DNA of 64,000 nt from Enterococcus montenegrensis (GTDB lineage Bacteria; Bacillota; Bacilli; Lactobacillales; Enterococcaceae). How positions within the stretch are numbered: position 1 is the first letter of the stretch; each line of letters begins with the position of its first letter. The position numbers were made by a program, and so were the translations under genes. Under the pieces are notes generated by a model that saw nothing but the letters and a program-made list of their open reading frames with translations, ran no database searches and was not told the DNA's origin. Shown here one piece after another: positions 10,533 to 19,525 of the stretch. The DNA lies in NCBI RefSeq assembly GCF_029983095.1, contig NZ_CP120467.1, positions 2,650,501 to 2,714,500 of the forward strand. Reading direction: 5' to 3'.

Positions 10533-10609
10533 ATACCCGTAGCTTAAGCTGACGTATTCCAACTGCCGACAAGGCTGTATTTGGGATTAGGCATGCTAAG
10601 CTCGGGTAT
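10533..10609 (-). repeat. Large imperfect hairpin in the leader of the GH20 gene
   Basis: The outer arms ATACCCG(T)AGCTTA and TAAGCTCGGGTAT are nearly complementary, and an inner stem is formed by TTCCAACTGCC and GGC..TTGGGA. It lies between the GH38 stop and the GH20 Shine-Dalgarno. There is no T run at its base, so an mRNA-stability or translation role is as likely as termination. Confidence 0.6.
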
Positions 10610-10639
10610 CTTTATTTACTTGCCGTAAAGTCTACTTTT

Positions 10640-13309
10640 TTAAAATTCTACTGTGCGAATTTCGTAAGGTTGTAATGTATCTTCATAGTCTTTTAAAGGT
10701 TCTTCTAATAGATTTAAGGTCTTAATTGGCGCCTGATCATCTTTTTTTAGTACCAAAGCATCTTTGTCGCCACTTAAGTTATACCCTCTTAGAATTAACG
10801 CCTGGTCGTCTTTACGACGTTTTAAGGCAGTTGGTTCAAATTTTTCACCCGTAATTTTTACAAAAACATCTTGTGGGGCCAGTTTGCCGGGGTGGATATC
10901 TGTTTGTTTCACGCTCAGTGGGACTTGCGCGCTATGAGCTCGTTTGTAGCTGTCAAAACGCGTTTCTTTTTCACCGTGAAGTTCAACGCCGTAATTAAAC
11001 GTATGCTCGCCCAGACACTGTGCTTCTGGTGTTGGGAAATATCCCCAGTCCCCTAATTCGCCGACACAACGTAATAGAGTTAACGCAATGGTATCATTGA
11101 CGATTTCATATTCGTTTAAACCATAGTTAGATACCGTTAAGCCAAAGTCATCCGCATGCAAATTGACAAATGCGTGTTGATGTTGCGGATTCGTTGGATT
11201 TTCCCAGTGTTTGGAAACTTGGTTTGGTCGAACCACGGTTTCATAAATACTGTCTGCTTCATGCGTGGCCACGTCTAAAGTTGTTGGGAACAACGCCCGT
11301 AAGCGATGGTCTTTGGCTTGGTTATTGACTGTTGTCGCAAATTCCACCATTTTACTATTTTTATTTAAAGTGATTTCCGTTACGATCGGATAAGCAATTG
11401 TTTCTTTACTGCGACTTGCGTCACGGAAGCGGAAGTCCACGACTTTCTTTTGTTCCAAATCCAGTAGATCTTCAGCGGACTTCGGAATTTCCATTTCATG
11501 AGTTAAGCGTACTTTAGCCACTAAGCCATTGTCTTCTAACACTTCAACTTGATGGGGGAAGAACGCTGATAAGATCGCGTGATCACCTTTAGGTTGTTTA
11601 AAGATATATTCATTGGCAATATCTCCCACATCTTCAAAAACAAGTAATTTGTTTAATGTTTTCCCGGTTTCCTTGTTGGTGACACTTAAGCTACCATCTG
11701 ATGTTATTTCAGCTTTAATAAAATTATTTTCCAAAATGCGGCCATGCTTAGCGACTAAAGAATTCGAAAGCTCTTTTGCCTCTCCTACCACTAAAGCAAA
11801 GCTATCCCAGGCATAACCTGCCATTGCGGCAACGTCGATTGTTACGGTTACGTATTTTTCCATGTAAGGAATACGGAAACGATCCTTTGGTAAGTCGTAA
11901 TCAAAACGAATTTGTTCTTCACTAATTACTGCTGGCACCACTTTGCCATTTTGATCGATAACATAATAACTTTGCGCATCCTCTGCAGCTAGCTTGTCAT
12001 AGCCCTCAGAAGGATAAAGCTCTGCAAAAGTTACCCGTTTTACTTCAATATCAACTTGGGCGACACCACTTTTTTTAGTGCCGGCCGTATTGAAGATGAC
12101 AAATGGAAAACTATCTGCTGGAAATTTTGACGTGTCAATGGCTGCTGTTAGCTGCGCGCACGCTTCATCAGCCAAGTACTTGCCGACTTCATTGGCTTTT
12201 TCAAAACGCGGCATCATTTCCCGATGGACTTCATCGACAGAACAGCCGCAAATGCTGTCATGGGGATGATTTTGCATCAATGTTTTCCAAGCGTAATCCA
12301 ATTCATCAAAAGGATATTCGCCAGAAACTTCATACGCCATCGCCGCCAGTGGTTCGGTTATATTTTCTAATTGGCGACTAACGCGCGTATTCCATTGTTT
12401 TAAATATACGCGCGCCGAAGCTGTATTAGCTAAGGTAAACCAGCCGTCTGTTTCTTGTGAGGTCAATTCGCCATTTACATCACCTAAATCTGCTGGCAAG
12501 TCATTTTGAACCGCTGCTAAATAATCGGTAAAGTTAGAATGAACAAACTCATAATCGGGGTATAGTTCGTTGGCTAATTTGATTGCTTTGGCGACATCTT
12601 TTTGAACAGGTTGATGGTCAACGCCGTTCATCATTAACAGATGATTGGTAGAGGCAAATTTTTCAGCATCCGCTAATTTTTGATCCCAAAAAGCGCGGGC
12701 CGCTTTTTCTTCAGCGGGAATTTCATTGCCGTTTGAATACCAGTTAGCAAATAATAACCCAAAAATATCCGTACCATCTGGACCAATCCAATTCATTTCA
12801 GAATATTGCGAAGTGTAATTGTCATCGGCTAAAACTTGATTGTCAAAGCCGATTGGTTTCACACCGCGACCAAAAGCCGCTGCTTGTAAATTGGCTTGCT
12901 TCATCATTTGTGGGGTTTGTCCCATATTGCCAAAAGTATCTGGGAAATAACCCAACATAACCGGTGTGCCCCATTTTTTACTGTCTTCCATGCCAATCAG
13001 CATATTGCGCACATTTGACTCTGAACTAGTTAAAAAGTCATCTTGTAAAATATAAAAAGGTCCAATTCGTAGTTTGCCAGCGTCAATCGCCTTTTGAATG
13101 GCTTCACGTTTTTCTGGACGAACTTGAAGATAGTCATCTAAAATAATCGTTTGGCCGTCCAAGTGGAAGCTGTTAAAATCTGGATCTTTTTCAAACAATT
13201 CCAATAAGTCATCCATCAAAGTAACAAGGCGCATATGGTGTTGTTCATAGGCCATGTACCATTCGCGATCCCAATGACTGTGGGAAATAATATATACTTT
13301 TTTCTTCAT
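10640..13309 (-). CDS. GH38 alpha-mannosidase
   Basis: Zinc-dependent retaining alpha-mannosidase of 889 residues, the usual length for bacterial GH38. Metal ligands are seen in HSHWDREW (residues 10-17, His and Asp) and a later histidine in HPHDSICGCS near residue 350. The catalytic nucleophile is Asp124 in GYFPDTFGNMGQ. The C-terminal half carries the beta-sandwich domains of the family. There is no signal peptide, so it acts in the cytoplasm on imported oligosaccharide, probably on alpha-1,3 or alpha-1,6 mannose of N-glycans (family knowledge plus context). TAGGAGAC precedes the ATG. It sits 63 bases after GH125 and about 135 bases before GH20 in the same direction. Confidence 0.95.
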   Translation of the reverse strand: MKKKVYIISHSHWDREWYMAYEQHHMRLVTLMDDLLELFEKDPDFNSFHLDGQTIILDDYLQVRPEKREAIQKAIDAGKLRIGPFYILQDDFLTSSESNVRNMLIGMEDSKKWGTPVMLGYFPDTFGNMGQTPQMMKQANLQAAAFGRGVKPIGFDNQVLADDNYTSQYSEMNWIGPDGTDIFGLLFANWYSNGNEIPAEEKAARAFWDQKLADAEKFASTNHLLMMNGVDHQPVQKDVAKAIKLANELYPDYEFVHSNFTDYLAAVQNDLPADLGDVNGELTSQETDGWFTLANTASARVYLKQWNTRVSRQLENITEPLAAMAYEVSGEYPFDELDYAWKTLMQNHPHDSICGCSVDEVHREMMPRFEKANEVGKYLADEACAQLTAAIDTSKFPADSFPFVIFNTAGTKKSGVAQVDIEVKRVTFAELYPSEGYDKLAAEDAQSYYVIDQNGKVVPAVISEEQIRFDYDLPKDRFRIPYMEKYVTVTIDVAAMAGYAWDSFALVVGEAKELSNSLVAKHGRILENNFIKAEITSDGSLSVTNKETGKTLNKLLVFEDVGDIANEYIFKQPKGDHAILSAFFPHQVEVLEDNGLVAKVRLTHEMEIPKSAEDLLDLEQKKVVDFRFRDASRSKETIAYPIVTEITLNKNSKMVEFATTVNNQAKDHRLRALFPTTLDVATHEADSIYETVVRPNQVSKHWENPTNPQHQHAFVNLHADDFGLTVSNYGLNEYEIVNDTIALTLLRCVGELGDWGYFPTPEAQCLGEHTFNYGVELHGEKETRFDSYKRAHSAQVPLSVKQTDIHPGKLAPQDVFVKITGEKFEPTALKRRKDDQALILRGYNLSGDKDALVLKKDDQAPIKTLNLLEEPLKDYEDTLQPYEIRTVEF

Positions 13310-13372
13310 GTTTGTCGTCTCCTAAATAAATCTTGTGGCAACCGCTACATTATAACTTGCCCCAAGCTGTTA

Positions 13373-14662
13373 TTATTTTTTCACTTGAATATCAAAGTAG
13401 TCCATAACCAACTCACAAAACATCATGTTAGCCCAAGAAAACCACTCTCTTGTATATTGGTTGGGATCATCCACATCAAACCCTTCGTGCATTAAATGCG
13501 TTCCCGCATCTGTTGCCACCAATTGATTTAAAATGCGCTCTTTTTCTTTTTTATCAGCCGTTGTCATCCCTTCCATTGCCATCGCAATCGGCCAAACATA
13601 ATTTTCTGGTGTGTGGGAAGAGCCGATACCTTTAGCAAATTTACCTTCGTAAAAATAAGGATTTTCTTTGCTTAATAAGGTTTTGCGGGTTGCCAAATAT
13701 TGGGTGTCATCCATCTTGCCATAGCCTAGATAAGGCGCTGAAATTAAGTTAGGCACATTGCTGTCATCTTGAATTGTCCCATTGCCTTTGCCGTCAACTT
13801 CATAGGCAAAAATCGTTTCTCCTGCCTTATTAGTTGTACGCCCGTGTTCTTTAATACCTGCTTCGATTTCAACTTTCAATCGGTGAGCGCTTGCTACAAT
13901 CTCTTCATCTTTTAAAACGTTACTAAAAATCTCTTCTAAATAACCTAAAATAACGACGGCAAACATGTTGGACGGTACCAAGTAGCCATATTTACATGCA
14001 TCGTCACTTGGGCGAAAACCAGACCAGGTCATCCCAGTTGGCACAACTTCTGCCCCTTTACCCTCACGGACTAACGTATCTTCCAAGCGATCGGTATCCC
14101 GGACAAAAGTATAAGGTGATGCGCTGTGGTTTTGCTCAGTAGTAAAGACGGTCAAAATCTTTTTAACCCCTGTAATGAAATCTTCGTTAAATTGATCAGC
14201 TCGCCCAGTGTTTTTATAAAGTAAGTAAGCCAATTGGACTGGATAGCATAAGGAATCGATTTCATATTTTCGCTCCCAAATCCACGGGTTCATTTCTGTG
14301 TGATCACTTTGATGACCGGCACCATTTGCTTCTTCGTTAAAAGCATTGGCATAAGGATCGATATTAATATAGTAAAATTGTTTTTTGACTAAGCCAGAAA
14401 TCATCGCCGCTAAATCTTCGTCTTCTTTGGCAACGACAAGATACGGGCGTACTTGGGCGGTTGAATCCCGCAACCACATGGCTGGAATATCACCTGTTAA
14501 TAGAAAAGTCGTGCCGTCTTCGTGACGTTTTACTGTTGTTAATAAAGTATTGGCAAAAGCTGCGTTAAAGTTTTCTGCCCAGTCGGCATGTTCACTCCCG
14601 CATTTTGCTGTAATATCATCCATAAATTGTTGTACTGATTTTGGTATATCTTTATAAGTCAT
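13373..14662 (-). CDS. GH125 exo-alpha-1,6-mannosidase
   Basis: The 429-residue protein matches family GH125, metal-independent inverting exo-alpha-1,6-mannosidases found with GH38 and GH92 in N-glycan loci of streptococci and clostridia. Recognisable blocks are LLTGDIPAMWLRDSTAQVRPY at residues 55-74, the NEEANGAGHQSDHTEMNPWIWER region after residue 105, and the late SSHTPENYVWPIAMAMEG segment. There is no signal peptide. It is the first gene of the GH125-GH38-GH20 operon, preceded by GGAGG and a clear promoter that overlaps a cre-like site. It is divergent from the regulator and GH92 genes, which suggests joint control from the shared intergenic region. Confidence 0.93.
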   Translation of the reverse strand: MTYKDIPKSVQQFMDDITAKCGSEHADWAENFNAAFANTLLTTVKRHEDGTTFLLTGDIPAMWLRDSTAQVRPYLVVAKEDEDLAAMISGLVKKQFYYINIDPYANAFNEEANGAGHQSDHTEMNPWIWERKYEIDSLCYPVQLAYLLYKNTGRADQFNEDFITGVKKILTVFTTEQNHSASPYTFVRDTDRLEDTLVREGKGAEVVPTGMTWSGFRPSDDACKYGYLVPSNMFAVVILGYLEEIFSNVLKDEEIVASAHRLKVEIEAGIKEHGRTTNKAGETIFAYEVDGKGNGTIQDDSNVPNLISAPYLGYGKMDDTQYLATRKTLLSKENPYFYEGKFAKGIGSSHTPENYVWPIAMAMEGMTTADKKEKERILNQLVATDAGTHLMHEGFDVDDPNQYTREWFSWANMMFCELVMDYFDIQVKK

Positions 14663-14682
14663 TTCCCTCGTCGCCTCCGCTA

Positions 14683-14700
14683 AATGATATATCTTTAATT
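14683..14700 (-). promoter_or_regulatory. Candidate operator just downstream of the GH125 promoter
   Basis: On the minus strand this reads ATTAAAGATATATCATTT and lies a few bases after the predicted transcription start. It matches 16 of 18 bases of a motif at 29963-29980 upstream of the ABC transporter operon, and shares TGATATA with the palindrome at 14795-14807. The likely binder is the adjacent GntR/LacI-type regulator or the response regulator (inference). Confidence 0.45.
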
Positions 14701-14708
14701 CTTGTTTG

Positions 14709-14745
14709 ATTATATAGCACTTTAACTTCGATGTCTACGCTTTCA
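14709..14745 (-). promoter_or_regulatory. Promoter of GH125-GH38-GH20 with overlapping cre-like site
   Basis: On the minus strand, -35 TAGACA (14732-14737) and -10 TATAAT (14709-14714) are separated by 17 bases. The segment TGTCTACGCTTTCA on the plus strand (14732-14745) fits the CcpA-binding cre consensus at most fixed positions and covers the -35 box, so glucose repression is expected. Confidence 0.6.
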
Positions 14746-14763
14746 AAAAAGTTTTTTTATTTA

Positions 14764-14807
14764 TTTACAGCAGCAAAATATGTGATAAACTACTGTATAT
14801 GATATAC
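14764..14807 (+). promoter_or_regulatory. Promoter and palindromic operator of the GntR/LacI-type regulator
   Basis: TTTACA (14764-14769) and TAAACT (14786-14791) with a 16-base spacer form a modest promoter. A perfect 13-base palindrome GTATATGATATAC (14795-14807) lies at the expected transcription start, consistent with autoregulation. Confidence 0.45.
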
Positions 14808-14825
14808 CAATTGAAGGAGAAAAAA

Positions 14826-15860
14826 ATGGAACCTTTATATTTAAAAATATTACGGGACTTACAAGCCGATATTACCAGTGGCTTATTAGCTGCCGGCGAT
14901 CAATTACCCACTGAAAAAGAACTTTCTGAAAAATACAGCGTTAGCCGCATCACTTCAAAGCGGGCACTAAATGAATTGGAACAAAAAGGCTTGATTGAAC
15001 GTACTCGCGGCAAGGGTAGTTTTGTAACGGGTAAATTAAAAACTACGGCTGCGACAAATCGCGTATTGATTTTATTGCCTTTTACCGACGATGTCGCCAT
15101 TGGAAACTTATCTGGCAGTGTTTTACCTGTGATGCAACATGCACAGCATGAATTGATGATTGCCACTTATGACTTTTTAAATACTCACACTCCCCAAGAT
15201 ATTAAAGCCGAGTTTGATGGGTTGATTTATTACACCGAAGATGAAAATCAACATTTGGATCTATTGTTTGAATTATCTTTTGCGGACTTTCCCATCGTAC
15301 TTTTAGATAAAGAGGTGCCTGATCTAAGTTTGCCTTCTTTTTTATCTGATAACTTAGCCGGGGGCAAAAAAGCCTGTGATTATCTTGTCAAAGCCGGGCA
15401 CAAACGCATTGCGTATTTATTTGGCGACCGTCATCATCCCCAATCGACGCGCCAACGTTATTTAGGCTATATCCAAAGTTTGATGGAACATCAAATTGAT
15501 TTTCATACTTCTTTTGAAGAAGATACAACCAGCGAAGACCACTTATTACGCTACGTGAAGCAAAATCAAATTACTGCTTTTGTTTGCGAAAATGATATCA
15601 CCGCCATTCAAGCCATGCGAACATTGCGCCAGGCTGGTCTAGCCATCCCACAAGATATTTCCGTTGTGGGCTTTGATAATATTCAAGCAGCAGCACTCGT
15701 TGATCCACCCCTCACCACCATTTCGCAAAACTTTAAAGCCATCGGTGAAACTGCCGGTGAAGCTTTATTAAGTTGGATAAAAACTGGTCAAAAACCAAAC
15801 AGTCAAAAAATTCCCGTCACTTTATTTGTGCGGGAATCAACAAAGGAGATTAAATCATGA
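14826..15860 (+). CDS. GntR-type regulator with LacI-like sugar-sensing domain
   Basis: A 344-residue repressor-type protein. Residues 1-70 form a GntR winged HTH (SGLLAAGDQLPTEKEL then YSVSRITSKRALNELEQKG and TRGKGSFV). From about residue 75 the protein is a periplasmic-binding-protein-like sensor of the LacI/GalR kind (RVLILLPFT near the start, GHKRIAYLFGDRHHPQSTRQR in the middle, DISVVGFDNIQAA near the end). This architecture is known from AraR. The start ATG 14826 is chosen because AAGGAGA lies six bases upstream; the ATG at 14799 falls inside the operator-like palindrome. It overlaps GH92 by four bases and diverges from GH125, so it probably controls both transcripts in response to a mannose-containing sugar (inference). 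Confidence 0.9.
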   Translation: MEPLYLKILRDLQADITSGLLAAGDQLPTEKELSEKYSVSRITSKRALNELEQKGLIERTRGKGSFVTGKLKTTAATNRVLILLPFTDDVAIGNLSGSVLPVMQHAQHELMIATYDFLNTHTPQDIKAEFDGLIYYTEDENQHLDLLFELSFADFPIVLLDKEVPDLSLPSFLSDNLAGGKKACDYLVKAGHKRIAYLFGDRHHPQSTRQRYLGYIQSLMEHQIDFHTSFEEDTTSEDHLLRYVKQNQITAFVCENDITAIQAMRTLRQAGLAIPQDISVVGFDNIQAAALVDPPLTTISQNFKAIGETAGEALLSWIKTGQKPNSQKIPVTLFVRESTKEIKS

Positions 15861-18001
15861 TTGAAACAATCGACACACGCCACGGTACTGCAAATCAACA
15901 CAGCTTTTCAAATGGAAACTGCCTGCCTTACACCGGCGTACCTTTTGGGATGAACTATTTTGCAGCCCAAACAAATGACGCCCATGGCAGCTGGTGGTTC
16001 CACCCTGAAGATCACACCTTCCAAGGTTATCGCATCACACATCAACCAAGTCCGTGGATGGGAGATTTCTCCCACGTTCTTTTTACGCCAATTAGTGGTG
16101 AATTATCTGATATTTCGTTATTCCATGCGCAAAGCTCTTATCGGCCTAAAGAAGCTATTTTCCGCCCTTATGAACTTTCAATTCGGCAATTACGTTACAA
16201 CATCTCCTCCACTGTAATTCCCAGCATGTATGGCGGTATTCTGGCAGTAAACTATGAAAAAGACCAAAATGGCTTAATGTTAACATTGCCTGGCGCAAAA
16301 GAGATCACCCAGATTAGCGACCATGAATTACACGTCAGTGTCGTGAATTTTTCTGGTGCAGAAGACGATGACTTCACGTTTTATCTGTCTTTGCATTTTG
16401 AAAACCCAATTCACAATTTGAAACAAGTAGATGGGGAAAAAACTTTTGTATTGTTAGATTTTGGTAACGTGAAAAAGCAAACGCTTCATTTAGGCACCTC
16501 ATTTATCAGCTTTTCCCAAGCCAACTTAAATCGCACCCGGGAACAAGCTATGAGCGTAGCTGATTTTCGTAGCGCCAGTCAAAGTGCTTGGGAAGACTAT
16601 TTTGACCGCGTTCAAGTAGAACATACAAATTCTGAACATACGAAAACTTTTTATCACAATTTGTATCGTATTTTCTTATTCCCGCAAACTTTTTATGAAC
16701 TAAATGAAAATGGCGAAAAAATTCATTACGATACGTATAATAAAGCCGTAAAACCAGGAATTTTATACACCAACAACGGTTTTTGGGACACATATAAAAC
16801 GGTCTATCCATTTTATTCTCTTGTTGCCAAGGAAAAATACGAAGAGATGCTGGAAGGCTTTTTAACGAGTTATGAAGAAACCGGCTTTTTACCAAAATGG
16901 TTATCACCAGACGAGCGGGGCTTAATGCCGGGCACCTTAATTGACGCTGTCGTAGCCGATGCTGCTGTCAAAGGTATCCGCAAAGATTTAATGCCCCGTC
17001 TTTTAGAAGCTATGAAAAAAGGCGCTACTGTTCAAAGTGACAAATCAAATTATGGCCGCCAAGGAACATTAGACTATCTCAAATACGGCTATGTCCCAAG
17101 CAACTATCACGAATCCGTCAACCATACATTAGACTATGCCTATAGCGATTTTTGTATCAGCCAAGTGGCCAAAACTCTAGGCGATGACAAAACAGCGACG
17201 TACTATAGCCAGCAAGCGTTAAATTACCAAAATATTTTTGATGAAAAAACTGGCTTTATGCGGGCAAAAGATACTAACGGTGATTTTTGCGCAGATTTTT
17301 CTTCGATTCGTTGGGGCAAAGATTATGCCGAAGGGAGCACCTGGCAAAGTAGTTTTGCTGTCTACCAAGATTTCCAAGGATTGATTAACCAAATGGGTGG
17401 CAGAAAAGCCTTTATGGAAAAATTAATTGAACTTTGCAACCAAGCACCCGATTTTGATGTCAAAGGCTATGGTTTTGAAATTCATGAGATGAGTGAAATG
17501 GCCGCCATTGAGTTTGGCCAATTGGCGATTTCCAATCAACCTAGTTTCCATTATCCGTACCTCTTTAGCTATCTTGGCAAACCAGAAATGGCGCAGCCGT
17601 TAATTAAGAGCTTGCTGACAGAATGCTTTACTGCAGCTGTTGATGGTTACCCTGGTGACGAGGATAACGGCAGCATGGCGGGTTGGTATATCTTTAACTC
17701 CTTAGGCTTTTATCCTGTTAGTCCGGGAACTGGCGAATACGTCATTGGTATGCCACTGGTGAAAAAAGCTACTTTGAAATTATCCAGTGGGAACACCCTG
17801 ACAATTAATGCTACACCAAATCATCCGCAACAGCTATTTGTCCAAGAGACAACACGAAATCAAAATCTACAAGAAAAATTATTCTTCACCCATGAGGAAT
17901 TAGCAGCCGGCGGAAATATCGACTTTAAGCTGGGAATTGTTCCAAATCCAAAAGAACATACCCCAGACAAACTGCCTTTTTCCTTAAGTGCTGCTAAATA
18001 G
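15857..18001 (+). CDS. GH92 exo-alpha-1,2-mannosidase
   Basis: A 714-residue GH92 enzyme, a calcium-dependent inverting alpha-mannosidase family; close intracellular bacterial members trim alpha-1,2 mannose from high-mannose glycans. Family marks are RHGTANQHSFSNGN and PYTGVPFGMNYF at the N-terminus, GFWDTYKTVYPFYSL near residue 310, and PGDEDNGSMAGWYIFNSLG near residue 599, which carries the acidic catalytic residues. There is no signal peptide, unlike the secreted Bacteroides enzymes, so it should act on imported glycans. Its ATGA overlaps the regulator stop, giving translational coupling. A long hairpin terminator follows at 18081. Confidence 0.94.
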   Translation: MIETIDTRHGTANQHSFSNGNCLPYTGVPFGMNYFAAQTNDAHGSWWFHPEDHTFQGYRITHQPSPWMGDFSHVLFTPISGELSDISLFHAQSSYRPKEAIFRPYELSIRQLRYNISSTVIPSMYGGILAVNYEKDQNGLMLTLPGAKEITQISDHELHVSVVNFSGAEDDDFTFYLSLHFENPIHNLKQVDGEKTFVLLDFGNVKKQTLHLGTSFISFSQANLNRTREQAMSVADFRSASQSAWEDYFDRVQVEHTNSEHTKTFYHNLYRIFLFPQTFYELNENGEKIHYDTYNKAVKPGILYTNNGFWDTYKTVYPFYSLVAKEKYEEMLEGFLTSYEETGFLPKWLSPDERGLMPGTLIDAVVADAAVKGIRKDLMPRLLEAMKKGATVQSDKSNYGRQGTLDYLKYGYVPSNYHESVNHTLDYAYSDFCISQVAKTLGDDKTATYYSQQALNYQNIFDEKTGFMRAKDTNGDFCADFSSIRWGKDYAEGSTWQSSFAVYQDFQGLINQMGGRKAFMEKLIELCNQAPDFDVKGYGFEIHEMSEMAAIEFGQLAISNQPSFHYPYLFSYLGKPEMAQPLIKSLLTECFTAAVDGYPGDEDNGSMAGWYIFNSLGFYPVSPGTGEYVIGMPLVKKATLKLSSGNTLTINATPNHPQQLFVQETTRNQNLQEKLFFTHEELAAGGNIDFKLGIVPNPKEHTPDKLPFSLSAAK

Positions 18002-18080
18002 TTTAGCTTTTCTATTATTGGTAATAAGAGGTTGGCATTAAAATAAGATCACCTGCTACTTTATTTCCAACTTAAAAAAT

Positions 18081-18146
18081 CGCAAAAAGCCGTCTTTTGA
18101 AATTGCACCAAAACTAGTGTATTTCAAAATTGGACGGCTTTTTGCG
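18081..18146. terminator. Long bidirectional hairpin terminator after GH92
   Basis: CGCAAAAAGCCGTC pairs with GACGGCTTTTTGCG across an inner stem of TTTTGAAAT and ATTTCAAAA. The A and T tracts are inside the stem, so termination could occur in either direction. Confidence 0.75.
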
Positions 18147-18402
18147 ACCTGTTGTAAGCAGATGCTGACATAAGATTAAAGTTGCTTGTTTTTATAAATA
18201 TAGACAATACTCCAAAATAAAGGGAGCTATTATTGAACTCTTTTTTCATATAGAGAAAAGACAAATGCGCAAGACGCTATGGACAAAACGGCGAACTATT
18301 TTGCAACCTTATGTATGAAATTTTGACTTTTACTTCAATCCGTCAGCACAAATGACACGCTAAAATAAAAGTCCGTTTATTTTTATTTCCGCTAAAAAAA
18401 TG

Positions 18403-18441
18403 AATCAGCTTTATTTGCATTCCCCTTTTGCATTGCTGATT
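18403..18441 (-). terminator. Terminator of the 12-codon ORF transcript
   Basis: On the minus strand AAATCAGC pairs with GCTGATT and is followed by CATTTTTTT. It begins 26 bases after the stop of the tiny ORF at 18467, giving that ORF its own short transcription unit. Confidence 0.7.
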
Positions 18442-18466
18442 TAAAACCCTACTTTTTCATTTTTAA

Positions 18467-18505
18467 TTAGAACACTTCGACTTCCCATGGTGAATTAGGA
18501 TACAT
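18467..18505 (-). CDS. Candidate 12-residue peptide divergent from the Rgg-like regulator
   Basis: The minus strand encodes MYPNSPWEVEVF then TAA. A strong Shine-Dalgarno (GAGGAG, 8 bases before ATG), an upstream -10-like TATACT at 18559-18564 and a terminator at 18403-18441 frame it. It is too short for standard gene calling. The peptide has no secretion signal. Rgg-family regulators commonly respond to short peptides encoded next to them, some of them leaderless (such as the SIP peptide sensed by RopB), so a signal role is plausible. A leader-peptide or chance ORF remains possible. The region 18150-18390 beyond its terminator shows nothing recognisable. Confidence 0.45.
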   Translation of the reverse strand: MYPNSPWEVEVF

Positions 18506-18558
18506 CGCGGTCACTCCTCTTTTAAGCTACAATTCATTTCGCTTTTTCTTACTGCTCT

Positions 18559-18586
18559 AGTATAATCACTTTTTTCGGGCTATAAT
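18559..18586. promoter_or_regulatory. Overlapping divergent promoter elements between Rgg-like gene and tiny ORF
   Basis: Two perfect TATAAT boxes lie on the plus strand at 18561-18566 and 18581-18586, exactly 20 bases apart, ahead of the Rgg-like gene. A minus-strand TATACT (18559-18564) overlaps the first of them. No good -35 box is seen for either direction, consistent with activator-dependent promoters. Confidence 0.4.
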
Positions 18587-18621
18587 ATCTTTGTACAAAA
18601 ATGCGTCACAGAAGAGCAGAT

Positions 18622-19482
18622 ATGGACCAAGCACACTTAATCAAAAAATTACGCACCGAAAGAGGCTATACGCAAAAGCAACTTTGCGAAGGAATTAGTT
18701 CCCGCACGACGCTTTCTTCCTTTGAAAATCGCGGAACTGAGCTTTCAAGCGGCATTTTGTTTCAATATTTAGACCGGATGAATTTGCGAGTCGAGGAATA
18801 CCAGCTGCTTTTAGAGGACCAGGAAATTTCTGCTAAAAGGCGATTGGCCGATCAATTTGTCAAAGAATACTATACCGGCGCTTTCACTCCCAGCTTACAA
18901 GCAGAGATTTGGCAAGCTTATTTAGAAAGTCACGATTTCTATTTTTATATTTTGTGGTTTGAAACAAAAACGATTTTAGCTTATAAAAATAATCACTTTG
19001 ACGCTAAAAAATATGAAGCAGAAATTACTAAAATTTGTGACTATTTATTTAAAGTGGAAGTTTGGCAACACTTTGAGCTGACGACGTTTATGAATTTAAT
19101 GTTCGCTTTTTCAGATGAAATGATTTTAGCTCTTTTTGACAGCTCCAAAGAAACCTTGACTAAAAATGCCACCAACCCTTACTACACTTCCCTGATGACG
19201 ACTTTTTTTATTAATGGCATTATCCTTGGTTTCCAACGAAAAAATGATCACATTTTAGTACAATTTTTATCCGGCTTACAGGCTGTCGCAAAAAAACCAA
19301 AATACATGTACGCCAAAATGATGGCCACTTATTTTGAAAAACTACTGCAAGCCCGCAATGCAAAAAAAGCGGCAACAGTCGATTTTACTGAATTTTACGC
19401 TGGACTAAACGTATTTGGTATGAGTGAAAAAGCCCAAGAATTACAAGAATTTTATGAAGAAATCATCGGAGAAAACAGCTAA
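18622..19482 (+). CDS. Rgg-family (XRE-type) transcriptional regulator
   Basis: A 286-residue protein with an N-terminal XRE HTH (LIKKLRTERGYTQKQLCEGI then SRTTLSSFENRGTELSS, residues 5-45) and an all-helical C-terminal region of about 220 residues, the architecture and length of Rgg/MutR/GadR regulators whose helical domain binds peptides. The start is placed at ATG 18622; the ATG at 18601 lies almost at the expected transcription start and has no ribosome-binding site. The Shine-Dalgarno here is weak (AGAAGAG). It is followed by a bidirectional terminator shared with the ROK gene. Its target is unknown; the tiny divergent ORF and the flanking glycan genes are candidates. Confidence 0.85.
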   Translation: MDQAHLIKKLRTERGYTQKQLCEGISSRTTLSSFENRGTELSSGILFQYLDRMNLRVEEYQLLLEDQEISAKRRLADQFVKEYYTGAFTPSLQAEIWQAYLESHDFYFYILWFETKTILAYKNNHFDAKKYEAEITKICDYLFKVEVWQHFELTTFMNLMFAFSDEMILALFDSSKETLTKNATNPYYTSLMTTFFINGIILGFQRKNDHILVQFLSGLQAVAKKPKYMYAKMMATYFEKLLQARNAKKAATVDFTEFYAGLNVFGMSEKAQELQEFYEEIIGENS

Positions 19483-19490
19483 AAAAAAGG

Positions 19491-19520
19491 CCAATCAAGT
19501 CATTAAATGTACTTGATTGG
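19491..19520. terminator. Bidirectional terminator between Rgg-like and ROK genes
   Basis: CCAATCAAGT and ACTTGATTGG form a perfect 10-bp stem around a 10-base loop, with A tract before and T tract after. It serves the two convergent genes. Confidence 0.9.
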
Positions 19521-19525
19521 ACTTT

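Noticed and set aside
16548..16907. 119-codon minus-strand ORF inside GH92
   Set aside because: Antisense shadow of a well-supported GH92 gene; no ribosome-binding site.
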